Shown piece after piece: positions 46,980 to 59,383 of a DNA stretch of 64,000 nt; the stretch's first letter is position 1, and each line of letters opens with the position of its first letter. This DNA is from Poronia punctata (lineage: Eukaryota; Ascomycota; Sordariomycetes; Xylariales; Xylariaceae), in assembly GCA_022579005.1 (NCBI GenBank), contig MU401463.1, positions 248,001 through 312,000 of the forward strand, written 5' to 3'. The translations under genes were made by a program, and so were the position numbers. The notes beneath the pieces are model-generated. The model was not told the origin of the DNA. It did not search any database and saw nothing but the letters and a program-made list of their open reading frames with translations.

Positions 46980-49344
46980 TACTCAGACAAGTGGACATTT
47001 CCAGGGGTGGAGGAATAAAAGATGTGCCCTGTTTCCCTTTACCTGTCAGAGTGGTTCAAGGTGCGTCGTATGTACAGACTACAGTACGTGTAGATTAAGG
47101 TATTCAAAAAGGGCTTGCCATTTATGCCAAGACATGGTTTGAGGTCTTCTTTCTATCGACATGCTCGTTATTCAACAGGAATACAACATCATTAAATCAT
47201 GTATGGGACGTGTTACATTTGAGGAGTTGTTAGCTTAATGTACGTGTACATGTGTATATGTATATGTATGCAGGGGTATGATTGGGAAAATTCACATGAT
47301 TGTCGGGAGAGTTGTTTCTTGTTGGTTTGGCAGTGTTTGGTTGGGCTTCATCAGTGACATCACCATCATGATGTGTAAAGTTACATTAGATTAGATGGCG
47401 TTAATCTTGCTCTCTGTCGGGACCCCTGTCTAACATGGGAGTTTTTTCTTGATTTTGGCAACGCCGACTCTACGAGTACGTGTATACGTATGAAAAGTCG
47501 TTGTAATCGTATTGATGATACCTCTACTCGTAAGAACGTATACACATTAGGTATCTACGAGTACATTACATAAGTTAGTAGCGCGCGCAAAAGGGATAGA
47601 TGGATGGATGGATGGATGGATGGATGAGATTGAACGATACCTAACCCCAGGATTTTGTCTATCTACGAGATAGTTGCCGTGTACACGTAAACGGGCAAAC
47701 GTGCTGCAGTGTTGACGGGAATTAAATAGGCCCCACCAAATTATTTTACTTGTAAAGTTCCCACTCCACTCCACTGCCTAGATAGACTAGGTAGTTCACG
47801 ATGTCCGCTGTGAGAGAACTATGAGTAAACATAATAAATGTTGTAGTTCTTGTATAGGAGAGGTACGAGTAGATGGGATTTTTAAGACACTAACCTTAAC
47901 CACGTTGTAAGCGCCACGGGGTGAAGAGGCGCTTAAACGACAAGTAGGTACACAACTACGAGTACGTAAGAGGTTCCTGGTTTTACTAGCTTATCTATAG
48001 TACTGAGTACTTACTAGTTTAGTCTAGATGGGTGGTTTCTAGGTTAGCGCGCGGTAAGATTAGGTTTAGCGCTTCTGCTGCTTTCACTTCTCTAGGTGTG
48101 ATAGAATGGGTACTTATTATTGACTTGAGTTGTAGGTCATTCCCAGGTAGGTAACAATTTACGTTAAACCAGAGGAAATGCACTATGAAATTCGATGCGA
48201 CGACTGAGTATTACAACATATACCGACGTGACTTGGGGGCTTATGCAAGTTTGTTCATTTTGACTTATGAAAGCATACAGGCAAAACCTTAAGCGGCATG
48301 ATGGCTCAGGACATGTATGTGCCAATCAAAAAAAGGATTTTAATAGATCTGGATGGTGGGGTCAGGAACTGCAGGTGCTTTAGACTACTAGGCCCGCCCC
48401 ACCAATAAAAGGAGATCTGGGCGTCTCATCTGTGGTCTCTTGGGAGACGGGTGGGGAAAGGTCCCTGGGATTTTTAGTGACATCGTGCGCCCCGATGATG
48501 ATGAAACTGTACAGAACAGGCCAGCCAGCCAGCCAGCCTTGGGAGCTACCCAATGACTGTACGTACGAGTAGGGCGCAGGCCAACACATCAGCTCAGTTT
48601 GGTTCCCTTTCCTTTAACTCTGAACATTCGAAACTGTAGACCAAGTCTACCTTGTTTGAGGCAGCATCATCATTGCGGACAGACATTGAATGCTAAAGGA
48701 CATTTTAGAATTCGCTCTACTCGTGTCCAAGGCTAACCTAGATAGTCTTTTGCTCCCATTATTCTGAAATTGATAGAACGATACGCCTTCTTCGATCGTT
48801 TATACTCGATACTCGGTAGGCGAAACGCCGACGGACGAACATCACGCAGTAACCGAACGACCAACTCTTTCCAGAAATCGATGAACAAATCAATCCTCAA
48901 AGCTTTCAACTAATTACCGTCACCAACTATACCTAATAATTCTGAAGGCTCCGAATCGACACAGTTTCAGTGTCTTTCCCCTGATCCGACTTCTCGACGC
49001 TTTCTACGTGCCATCAGCTTTGCTAAATACCGATACCGTTCGCTATCCGACAATACTATTTTCACAAGACCCAGCCCAACAAAAGGCAACATCCCTGAAA
49101 TCTGTTCAAAGTCGAATCCTCGGCCCGCGCCGCTACACTGCATGAAGGGTATATGCAAACGACACCGGTTCGCATGCTTCAACAAACGCAAGGCGCATAC
49201 TACCAGCTAAAAGTGGTATCGAACATAAAAGAAAGATATTGGTCGGGTTCAAAGTGGTAAGCGAAGATAATCGCAAGGCGGGACTGATAGAGGGCGACAT
49301 CTACGTCGCTGTCGTCATCGCCCTCGCAGGCGACGCCTGTTACA
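46980..49344. other. Intergenic with microsatellites
   Basis: About 2.4 kb with no credible gene. Contents: (GATG)n at 47599-47626, (CCAG)n near 48519-48537, and at least six TACGAGTA/TACTCGTA motifs between 47471 and 48571. The 3' end should be the NIPA promoter and leader. Confidence 0.55.
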
Positions 49345-51640
49345 ATGGATCATACGACCATCATTCTCGACACGGCGCACGAAATTTACGCCCGCGCGAA
49401 TAGTACAAACCCGCTTGGAGATCCCGACAGTCGGCCCCCAGCCTATAAAGCCATTGGTATCGGCTTGGCTATCGGTTCAGGCGTATTCATCGGTATATCC
49501 TTTGTGTTGAAGAAGGTGGGCTTGTTAAGAGCCAACGATAAATATAATGAAGTCGCCGGTGAGGGATACGGCTATCTCAAGAATGCCTACTGGTGGGGTG
49601 GAATGACCTTGATGATACTGGGCGAGATCTTCAACTTTGCCGCATACGCCTTCACCGATGCCATCCTTGTCACTTCGCTGGGGGCTATATCTGTTGTTAT
49701 CACCACGGTTCTCTCGGCCATCTTCCTCAAGGAACGGCTCAGCATAATCGGCAAGGTTGCTTGCTTCTTATGTGTTGTCGGGGCTGTCATTATCGTTCTC
49801 AACGCGCCCGCGGAATCGTCTGTGGCCGACATACAGGAAATGCAGAGCTACGTCATTGCGCCTGGCTTTCTGTCGTATACGGGCGTCATTCTCATAGTCT
49901 CCGTTTTCCTGGCCTTCTGGGCCGGCCCTCGCTATGGAAAAAAGAACATGTTCACCTACATTTCCATTTGCAGCTGGATCGGGGGGCTGAGCGTGGTCTG
50001 CACCCAAGGCCTGGGTGCGGCCATTGTAAAACAGGCCAGCGGTGTCAGCCAGTTTAATCACTGGTTCATCTACGTCCTTCTTGTTTTCGTTATAGGGACC
50101 CTCTTGACAGAGGTGATATTCTTAAATGTAAGTCCCAAAAATAAGCTCTTTGGTGGAACATGCTAAACCAAAGACACAGAAAGCTCTAAACATCTTCAAC
50201 GCCGCCATAGTCACACCCACATATTATGTATATTTTACCAGTACTACCATCATCACCTCAGCCGTGCTCTTTCGAGGATTTAAAGGCACGCCCACGGAAA
50301 TTATTACCGTGGTATTCGGCTTCTTAACTATTTGTTCGGGCGTGGTACTTTTACAATTATCTAAATCAGCCAAGGATGTTCCTGACACGGCTGTATTCGC
50401 CGGAGATTTGGACCAGATCCAAACTATTGTCGAGCAAGAGCAGCCCGAGACGGAACCCAAAGCCGATGCGCTGCGCGGTACTGCCGCGATTTTGCGCCGG
50501 ATCTCGGACGCTCGTACTAAGATGGAGCACAAGGAATTTGAGCGGTTGCGACAGGACAAGGAGATGGACCGGTTAGCCACATTATCCGAAGATGGGCAAC
50601 AGGGACAATATGAGTGGGATGGACTGAGGCGAAGGAGGACGACTGTGAGCAGTACCCGGAGTCGTCCGTTTACAGCTCCGAGTCCGGCCCCGACGCTTCA
50701 TCCGCCTCTGGGCCGAACCCGGCCGCTCACCGAGGAGGAAATCGAGGAGGAGAGAAGCCGACAAATGTCGCCAGGCGTGTTATCCAGCATCGCCGGAACC
50801 ATCCGAGAGCGCGCGCGCACCGTTTTGGTAACGAGGCCGATTCTTCCTCATCATGAGAGTCACGACAGCTCGTTGAGTCCGATGCCGCCACTCCCCTTGA
50901 CTCACATGACGGTCCCTGGGCAGAAATACAACGACGAGGCCAGCCCGTATGGATACGGGGCCGAGACGGCATACCAAGGGGCAACGAGCAACCTGAGCAT
51001 GGATCGACAAGTCCACTTCACGGGTGGACCGAAGCCGAGTAGCAGCATGAACTCGCTCGCTCCGCCGACGCCGCCACCTCATGGAGAGCAGCCTCGCTCA
51101 GCAGCACGTCGGCAGTTCTCGTTCCAAAATGTGTTTCGTCGGCATCAAGCTGACAGGGCACAGGATCAAGCACTGCCGCCGATACAAGACCACCCCCTCC
51201 GACAGGGGATCAGGGCGCGGGGGTACTCGGAACGGGGGTTGAGGGCGCAGAACACGACTGAAGAAGAAACGTTGGGACTGGTCACGGGCGATTCGCGATC
51301 GATGCCGGCATTACCCCGATATGAAGAGGTTTCGGACGATTCGCGAGAGGATGACTCGGACGGTTATCAGAATTCGGATTCTAAGCGACAGTCAAGATAC
51401 GGTAGAGGTATCACCCCAGGGGAAGGGGAAACAAGCGATGAGGGTGGGGAGAAGGAAGAAGAGGCGGGTGTTTTCGAATATGGTAGTAATAGTAGAAGAA
51501 ATCGAAGCAGGCAAGGGCAAGGGCAAGGGCAGGGGGAGGGCCAGGGGCAAGGTCAAGGTAGTAGGGAAGCAACACCACCAAGAAGACTACCACCCTATCG
51601 ACGGGATGCTCCGGGGGGTGAAGATGATGTCTTTCTTTAA
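49345..51640 (+). CDS. NIPA-type magnesium transporter with a long disordered tail
   Basis: Exons 49345-50127 and 50180-51640 give 747 residues. The first ~330 residues are the NIPA domain (drug/metabolite transporter fold) with nine hydrophobic helices. Landmarks are GIGLAIGSGVFIGISFVLKK, WWGGMTLMILGEIFNFAAY, LVTSLGAISVVITTVLSAIF, FLKERL, GPRYGKKN and the second-exon NIFNAAIVTPTYYVYFTSTT. Members transport Mg2+ across plasma or endosomal membranes. The remaining ~415 residues are hydrophilic and unstructured, rich in Ser, Pro, Arg and Glu, with a low-complexity Gly-Gln run from a GGGCAA-type DNA repeat at about 51510-51560. The intron is only 52 nt and has a GTAAGT donor and a GCTAAAC branch site. 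The tail is longer than the transporter and could be regulatory (inference). Confidence 0.92.
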
Positions 51641-51834
51641 AGAAATGAATAACGAGAACATGAAAGGGTGAATGAGATACTTTGTTTCCTTTTCTTTTTT
51701 TTTTGGTTCTTGAATTGGGTGATTGATTATTGTATTGTATTCAATGGTCGATTGGATTGGATTGGAATTGGCTGGGGATTCATTCATCATGTTTATCTAC
51801 CTCTTGGTTTAAGATATGAGGGGTTCCAGGACCA

Positions 51835-51864
51835 GGACATGGACATGGACATGGACATGGACAT
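51835..51864. repeat. (GGACAT)5 microsatellite
   Basis: Five exact copies, followed by a GGGGAA-type purine run at about 51878-51900. Confidence 0.9.
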
Positions 51865-52388
51865 AGAGGGAGAGGGAAAGGGGAAGGGGAAGGGGAAGGG
51901 AGGGATGTTGGGGGTGATTAACTTGGTGGCTGTACATATACTGGTTGATATACACTGGTTATTTATATATATATCTATATGAAGATTCATGTTGTTTTGG
52001 AGTTGTATGTGATACAATGTTGATGTGGTAGGTAAAGTACTTGGTAGGAGAGCAACATGTTTTGTAGCAGAAGATAAGTAGGTACCTACATGACATATGA
52101 AATCATCATGTTTATGGGGTATACATCAACCACCAACTAACTCTTTACGAGTACATGTCTTATATTAGTAATGCTCGAGGTATAGAGCAAGACACAAGAT
52201 CTAGGTAGGTACTTGGGCAGCAGTGTACAAAATCATCTGTTTGTTATAACTTACAATATAATATTAACATGGTACAATACTGGTGTACGCGGGAAAATAT
52301 GTGACATTGTACAAGATATCTGCGATACCGGTTGTTAAAAGGACATACCTACTCAAGGTACATTTATGTCTATAGACACCTAGGTTAG

Positions 52389-52419
<31 letters not shown>
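52389..52419. repeat. (GTAA)n microsatellite
   Basis: Nearly eight uninterrupted copies of a 4 bp unit. Confidence 0.9.
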
Positions 52420-52930
52420 GGAAAGATGTTAGATGTAGATAGATGCAAAGAACGCTAACCTGGAGAATTATGTACCTACATAGGTTCCCTTGATCAAGGG
52501 GAGAAATAGAAAGGGAAAGAGAAGGAGGAAGTGTTCTTTGTAACAGATGAGGTTTTAAAGTAGAGAATGGGGGTAGAAGGGGTAAGAGGGTACACAAAGA
52601 CGGAAACGGTTCTTCCTTCTTACTTGTTGTACCTTTTTTTCTTCCTTTTTTTTTTTTTTTTCTTTTTGGCTCCTTTCTTTCTGTATATACATTATATACA
52701 CTATACCAGTTATGTTACAGGAAGATGTTCTGTGCTGTATATTGCACAACACAACACAAGATATATATATACCGCCGAGATTGGGAATACAGACAAACAA
52801 ACAGTCAAGTTTATACTATGCAATACTTGTACTTGATACCTGCTTGCTTGAGGTTAGTGACCTTCTCTACATAACTTACTAGGTTAGGTAGGTAGGTAGG
52901 TAGGTAGGTATGTATGTAGTATACTGGTCA

Positions 52931-52954
52931 AGGTCTAGGTCTAGGTCTAGGTCT
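52931..52954. repeat. (AGGTCT)4 microsatellite
   Basis: Four exact copies; a fifth degenerates to AGGTCA. Confidence 0.85.
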
Positions 52955-53264
52955 AGGTCAAGTCAAAGGGCAAGAAGTGGGAGTTGGAGGGAGAGGTAGG
53001 TAAGTGCGGAATATTTTATTTATTTGTTTGTTTGTTGGTATACCTACACCTACACCTACACCTACACCTATACACACATATACATGCTGGATACATATAG
53101 TTGGAATGGGAGTTTTCTGGACCTCTTTATTTCACGCACTTCCTTCCTGTCGACTTACTTCTTACCAACACATCTATCTATCTACCTACCTTACCTACCA
53201 CGTGGAATTTTTCTTCTCTACCTAAGGTACCTAACTAAGGTAGCAAGATACATATTTCTTTCTA

Positions 53265-53314
53265 TTCACTTCACTTCACTTCACTTCACTTCACTTCACT
53301 TCACTTCACTTCAC
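53265..53314. repeat. (TTCAC)10 microsatellite
   Basis: Ten exact copies of a 5 bp unit. Confidence 0.92.
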
Positions 53315-53531
53315 TTTGATTCATATCGACTTACTTGATATCGACATACCTACCACGTGGAGTCCTTCTTCCCTATCAAGATACCATACATCCTTCTTTC
53401 TTTCCAGGCAAGAAAAAGAGGTTTGGTACTGATTAGTTTGTGTGGTGGGAATCAATAAATCAAAGGTAAAATATCTACTTGGTGTTCTACAAGCTTTATT
53501 GTCTTCTTGTCTACTTCTCTCCCTTTCTTCC

Positions 53532-53532
53532 T

Positions 53533-53562
<30 letters not shown>
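53532..53562. repeat. (CTT)n microsatellite
   Basis: About ten uninterrupted copies, upstream of the glycosyltransferase-like gene. Confidence 0.9.
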
Positions 53563-53563
<1 letters not shown>

Positions 53564-53840
53564 TTACCTTTTTACCTACCTAGGTACTTTCTCTTTTGTT
53601 GCTATATCCCTTTCCTTTTCCATACCTTACCTAAGTCGCTTATCTGCCGCACTCACTTCAATGCTTTTTACTTGTTACAAAAGCGCTAACATGTAGGTTA
53701 GGTTAGGCACCTACCTTTCTTTCTTTCTTTCTTTGTTTGATTGTTCAAGTCGAATCTTCAAGTCCCAAGTCAACGCAACTCACATTTTCATCTTACACGA
53801 TAAACAAACAAACAAACAAACGTCACGTCGAGAGAAAACG

Positions 53841-55835
53841 ATGCCGAGAATCCTAGACATGGACGAAGACATGCAAGATCCAGAGGAGGGATACGTTCGG
53901 GAAGATATGCTTAAGAGACCACACCTTCCTGTATCTGTATCTTCACGTACAAAGTCAGGATCAGGAGGATGGTGGATATCATCATCATCATCATCATCAT
54001 GCATGCGAAGGAAAGATGATTTCCGTCGTTTAATTGTCGTGTTTGTATTGGTGATTTCGAGTATTTTTCTAGTTGTGGTGTTTGATGTGAGGAGAAGTGG
54101 TTGGTCGGCTAATACTATCGAGGCTGTTCATGGAGGAGGAGGAGGTGGTGGTGGTGATGGTATGGGGGGAATGTATCACTATCCAGTGGTATCAGATGTT
54201 GTCGGAACTGGAACTGGAACAGGAACAGGAATAGATGTGGGTGTTAATCCGGGACAGGATCCTCATCCCCATCACCAACAAGACAAAGTCAAAGTTCCAG
54301 GGCAATGCACAACCTGGCCCGTAAACCCCGACGGAACTTACACCTATCCATCCAAACCACCTTCGAGACAACAACAACAACCCTCCTTTGAACTACAAAG
54401 TTTCGCCCCCCGAAACGGCTGGCATAAACCCCCCAACATAACCATCAAGGCCCTCATCTTCTACGGCCGTAGAAGAACCGTCGATTTCCTCGATTGTTAC
54501 CTCGAGCGGAATCTGGTCACCAATGGGGGATTTCTTGACGAGGTTTGGTTCATGGTTCATACGGATGATGTTGAGGATTTGAAGTATTTGGATCAACTTG
54601 TTGCTTCGAAGAAGAAAGAAGGAGATGGAAAGGGAAAGGGAAGTAATAGGTATAAAATCGTGAGACCGGAGGGTATGTGTCAGGGCTTTGATTATGCTTG
54701 TATGTGGGGAAAGGTTGTTGAGGTTGGGACGATTTATGTCAAGATTGACGATGATATTGTGAGTTTTCTTTCTTTTCCTTTTTTTCTTTTCTTTCTCCTC
54801 TCCACTTACTTCCTGTCCCGGGTTTCAAGAAGTGGGAAATAAAAACTAATAAAGAAATAAAATAAACAGGTCTTCATTCACCCCGACACAATCCCCCAAC
54901 TAATCTGGACACGAATAACCGAACCTCACCCCTTTTCCATATCCGCCAACCTAGTCAATAGTCCGATGACGGGATACAAACATTACGACATTGGCGCCAT
55001 ATACCCATTCTATCCCGATCAGAAACCCAAGCCTTCACGTCCGGCACTCGAGCGATGGAGACCGTCGGATTGGGAGTCTGTGTCTGCCCCTATCCCTATC
55101 CCTATCCCTGACAAGATTGTCGACGATACCCCTGAATCATACTACGAAGGTCATCCATGGCTTTTGAGCAAGGAAGATATACTGACAAACACACCCATGG
55201 GAATGAACAACAATAACAACAACAAAAACAAATACGACACAGCCTGGAAATCATGGATGATATCCTCACAACAACAATATTCCCTATTACGGAACCTCGA
55301 ATTAAACACCATGTGGAGATATCATTTCGGTTCAAAACTATCTTTCCCTCCCCCTTCCCCTTCCACTTCCCCATCCCCATCTACTTCAACTTCCACTTCA
55401 ACTTCAACTCCCAATACTCATACTCATACCAATCCCGCCAATGCCAGATCAGAAACCAACACCAACACCGACACCGACACCCCAGGCGGAGAACAACTCT
55501 TCTCGACAAACTACAATCGATACAACCTCAACTTCGCCGTATTCTGGGGTCACGACATCCTCCTCTCCCTACCAATCCCTTCCGACGACGAGGAATATCT
55601 CACGGTTACTATGCCGAAGAAGTTACAAAGAGATTTCGTCGTCGATACCAGGGCCGTCGTTGCTCATTTGAGCTTTTATCCGCAACATGAGGGTGTCAGG
55701 AGGACGGATCTGTTGGATCGTTGGAGGGCTTTGGCTAATGAGGTTGTTTGTCGTGGTGATGATGGTAATAGGGATGGTGGTGGTGGTGGTGGTGGGAGCA
55801 AGAGGCCTTTTGATGGGAGGTGTGACGGGTTTTGA
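53841..55835 (+). CDS. Fungal type II membrane protein, glycosyltransferase-like
   Basis: Exons 53841-54758 and 54870-55835 encode 627 residues. The ATG at 53841 is the first in frame. A cytosolic N-terminus is followed by one membrane helix at about 62-82 (LIVVFVLVISSIFLVVVFDV), then a lumenal domain, which is the Golgi glycosyltransferase topology. The lumenal part has IFYGRRRTVDFLDCYLERNL, FLDEVWFMVHTDDVEDLKYLD, KIDDDIVFIHPDTI (DDD at 303-305, formed at the exon junction) and SANLVNSPMTGYKH. The DDD before a hydrophobic strand fits the DxD metal site of GT-A enzymes, but no substrate can be named. Coding sequence contains many repeat-born tracts: Ser7, poly-Gly, Gly-Thr, Pro-Ile, Asn6, and Ser/Thr/Pro repeats. 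These probably form flexible loops. Similar proteins are common in filamentous fungi and mostly called hypothetical. Confidence 0.8.
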
Positions 55836-55850
55836 AGGGGGTGAGCTTAT

Positions 55851-55938
55851 TCTTCTTCTTCTTCTTCTTCTTCTTCTTCTTCTTCTTCTTCTTCTTCTTC
55901 TTCTTCTTCTTCTTCTTCTTCTTCTTCTTCTTCTTCTT
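55851..55938. repeat. (TCT)29 microsatellite
   Basis: An 88 bp uninterrupted trinucleotide run that starts 15 bp after the stop codon of the glycosyltransferase-like gene, so it should lie in that gene's 3' UTR. Confidence 0.95.
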
Positions 55939-56215
55939 GTATGGTATTGTATGGACACTCGCACTTGTGATGAGATATATTGAGTGGCGGGTAGAAGAGT
56001 GGGAATTGGTTGTGTCTGCACATGTGGTGCCTGCGTCTTTCACTCTAACCTCCCTTGGGCAGCAAAAAGACTTGAGCATTGGTTTCATGTACATATAAAA
56101 ATTCCAACCAGTGATCAAAATCCTAAAAACAAGGATTCGATTCTTTTCTTCTTAAATCTCATCACTTGATTTATATTTCAATACCTAACTAACTAAAGTA
56201 AATACTCTGCCCATG

Positions 56216-58652
56216 TTAATTCGAAAACTTCCCCCCACAACCACCACAATGTTCCTCGGAAATATCTTTATCTATGATATCTTTTAGACGAGGGGCAATC
56301 TTGTAGAGTTCTTCTGCTTTTAGACATTTCATACCACATACGCCGCATGTGTGGGAGATGTTGGGTGCTAGGACGGGGACGTTTGTGTTGGCGCAGTTTT
56401 CTTGTCGTTTTTTGTTAGTAAGTGCAAACTTGATATTACTTGACGACGTAATAAGGGGAGGGAAAACATACCAAAAACATGTCCATTAATACACCTCGAC
56501 TCATTCCCAGACGGAACAAGACCCAAGCCGCAAAAAACACATAATTGACTCTTTGCAATCGTCCGAAACTGATCTCTCAAAACCTCCCTCTCATCATCTA
56601 ATCCTGGTCCGGAATATCCTGGCACGGGAGGACCGGACGCGTACATCCATTCCCACGCTTTTGCTTCCGTGCTTAATTCGGGGAGGGGAGGGGATGGATG
56701 AACACCGAAAAGAACTCGACATTTTAATCCGGCAAAGGTATCTCTTTCTAATTCCAGCGTGCTGTGTTGACTTGTGAATACGGCGCTTGTGCCTCCCCCT
56801 GGACTACGCGTCATTCCCCAGATTCGGATCCGGTTGAGATGGACTTGGTCTGATATATCAAGACCGCGGATTCCCAGGACGTTTTTGGTTTTGGTCGGGT
56901 TTTCGTCTTCTGCTTGGGAGAATTCCGATTCGTAATCGGTTGATTCGTCCATGTCGGAACTGTCGAGTTCGTCCGAGGAAAAGGATGTGGCGTCTTGTTT
57001 TGTCCCTGGACTGGGTTGTTGACGACGGGCTAGGGCGCGGGGGAGTTGGTGTTCGATTGTTTGGCTTATTTCTGTCGCCCAGTTGAGGTTTGTGGTGTTG
57101 TAGTGGGGCGTTATTTCAGGGACGTTTGTTTGGTGCCAGGTTGGATTGTCGTGGGTGGCGGAAAGACGGACGAGGGTATATGCTGGGGTTGATGCGTCTT
57201 GTGATGTGGATGGTGGATGGACTATTAGGCCTGTAATTTGTTAGAAGGGACCATATGTCAAAGATGTAAACTGGGGAGAATACCGGTGATGGGATTCCCT
57301 GAATGCATCATGTCTTCTTCTGAGGGGTATGTAGTGCCACATCGATCTGTTTTATGCGTGCTCATGGGCGAGGTGTAGTCGAAAGGGAGTTCAAAAGCTT
57401 GCACCTTGGATGGGGATGCAATGACACCTCGGCAGACGTTTGAGCCTGGTCTCATCCATATCTAAAGATAATGTTTTAGCCTCCGTCCTTCACATTAAAA
57501 GTCGACGATATAAACTTGCCTTGTCCTCCCAAACTACAAAAGCATCCGAGGATAAATAGAGACAGACACCACTGGCATCTACCCGACCAACCTGCACACC
57601 AAGAGCCTCCTCGTCTTCATCTCCTCCATCATCAATGGTAATCTGTCGAAATCCGATATAGTTATGGGCCACATAAGAGATGATACTCGTCTTTGAACTA
57701 CCCCTATCCAGCCATGGACTCCAGCTGAGAGCAAATGACGAGCCATTGTATGCATAATCCGGATCGGTTTTCTTGCAAGGGTCAGCATATGTAGATGTAG
57801 ATATATATCATCAGAATGAAAGAATCCACTCACCTCAACTATCGGATGAGGCCCCTGTGCCGGAAACCGCGCAACTTCCAACACCTTCCATGTCCCTGGA
57901 TGTCCCGGCGTCGCCTTGGAGCTATGTTTCGACTGCACCGACAGTAAAACAATCTCATCATCGTCATTCATATACGACAATAAAGAGAACTTCCCATGGG
58001 TATCCCTTGCCCACGAAAAGGCAGTGATATACTCCTTTTTATCCGACGGCTCATGATTCACCGCGGTAGGGACGAGAAATCCCCCACCCACATGCCACGT
58101 AGGAATCCACGGTCGTAAAGTCCTAGCAGTCCTCCCGTGCACCTTCACAGAACCCAAAACTTCCGACGCACCCTGGCAATAAACGGTAATGATCCCTCCC
58201 GCCGTAAGAACAGCCAGGACAGACCGGTTCATCCTCCCAAGACCACAGGGTGACCAGCCCAAAGCAACGGTATGATTAAGGGTGCTACCATGGCCCGTGA
58301 CGACACCCGATCCCCCACCAGTGAAGAATGTGTATCCGGTGAATTCCTGCCCAACAGCGTCAAATAAATGGCGGTTCAACTCGGGACTCTTCAGTGGTGC
58401 GATGGGAAAACGTAACGCCGCCTCGTCATATTGACGTGGGCTGTCGTAGCCCGGTCGTGTATTTCCATTCTCGGCTGTCGACAAGAGGGAGAAATCAGGC
58501 ACGTATATCAACACGCAGTCGTCACATGCTATGGCTAGTTCGTCGTCGGGTGACCACGAGATGTTGTGTGTTGTTTTCGGGAGCACGGCTAGATTGAATG
58601 ACTCGAGGGGAAGAGGCTTGAGGGTCATGGCTGCCATACTTTTTTCCCGCAT
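56216..58652 (-). CDS. Transcription factor TFIIIC subunit (delta-like, WD repeat N-terminus and zinc finger C-terminus)
   Basis: Exons 57834-58652, 57520-57771, 57284-57461, 56472-57230 and 56216-56400 give 730 residues. TFIIIC binds A and B boxes of tRNA genes and recruits TFIIIB and RNA polymerase III. The N-terminal part is beta-propeller-like and starts LKPLPLESFNLAV then ISWSPDDELAIACDDCVLIY, as in the TFIIIC delta N-terminal family. The C-terminus is the TFIIIC zinc finger: CVFCGLGL, RCINGHVF, NCANTNVPVL, CGVCGMKC and CGGCGGKF supply the cysteines and a histidine. An acidic Ser/Asp linker lies between. The intron at 57462-57519 uses a GC donor (AAG/GCAAGT), needed to keep frame into IWMRPGSN. 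Start: first ATG at 58650-58652; ATGs at codons 6 and 9 are also possible. No exact yeast counterpart is claimed. Confidence 0.85.
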
Positions 58653-59383
58653 CGGTCGGGTCTCTGGGACCCCTGACCGATTACTGATGACACCTTTACT
58701 GGGCTTTTGTCTGTCTGACCCCTATGATGGTTAGACGTTGACGTGTCTTCTCCTTCCGGCAGATTTTGATGCTGTTCTCAAAGGTTTGAATTGTAAGTGG
58801 CGCTAGGCTTTCTTGTGTTGGGCTTTTTTTGGCTTGATAGGTGCAATGAGTGAAATCATACTCGTAATTCATCAAATGTGCCATTGAAACCCGGCCAACA
58901 GAAAAATTTGATCAAGTTTCTAAAGGCTAAAGCTCATTGATTGTGTTTTTGGCAAGTGCAAAGGAGCAACTCAAATTAACCTTTTGATGACGTGCCTTAC
59001 GTCCCTTCCTACGAGTAGTTGCCAAAGACTACTTGTACAATCATCATACAAGCATTCTTCCTGTCCCTAAAATCCTCTTCTGTGACATGAAGCCATTAAA
59101 GCCTTGATCTGGCTAAATATCCTGTGTCGGTCATTCTCTAATATCACGGTTTCTATCAAATGATATTTCAGCTATTTTATTTCAAGCTCTTATCTACATG
59201 TATCTACTCAAGTCTGTATATCTGCTCTTCTGGTCCACTACCAAGAAACTTGTACATACATACAGCCAACACTGGAGAACAGAAATTAGGATACAACATA
59301 AGACAATTCAACTCAATATATATATAAAAATGCTCAACTCCAGCTATCCTCTATCAGAATCATCGCTAATTTGTACAGCCCCA
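58653..59383. other. Intergenic, TFIIIC promoter side and GPI8 3' side
   Basis: About 730 bp with no credible gene; one TACGAGTA motif at 59010. Confidence 0.5.

Larger units (their letters stand above)
51641..53840. other. Intergenic rich in short tandem repeats
   Basis: About 2.2 kb with no credible gene but many simple repeats of 3-6 bp units, listed separately, and runs of AGGTAGGT/ACCTACCT. Translated open frames here only reflect these repeats. Confidence 0.6.

Noticed and set aside
53690..53712. Telomere-like TTAGG repeats
   Set aside because: The unit is TAGGT with few copies, not TTAGGG, and is one of many AGGT-type runs in the spacers.
55687..56118. Poly-Leu, poly-Phe, poly-Arg and poly-Lys frames
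   Set aside because: They are translations of the (TCT)29 repeat in various frames.
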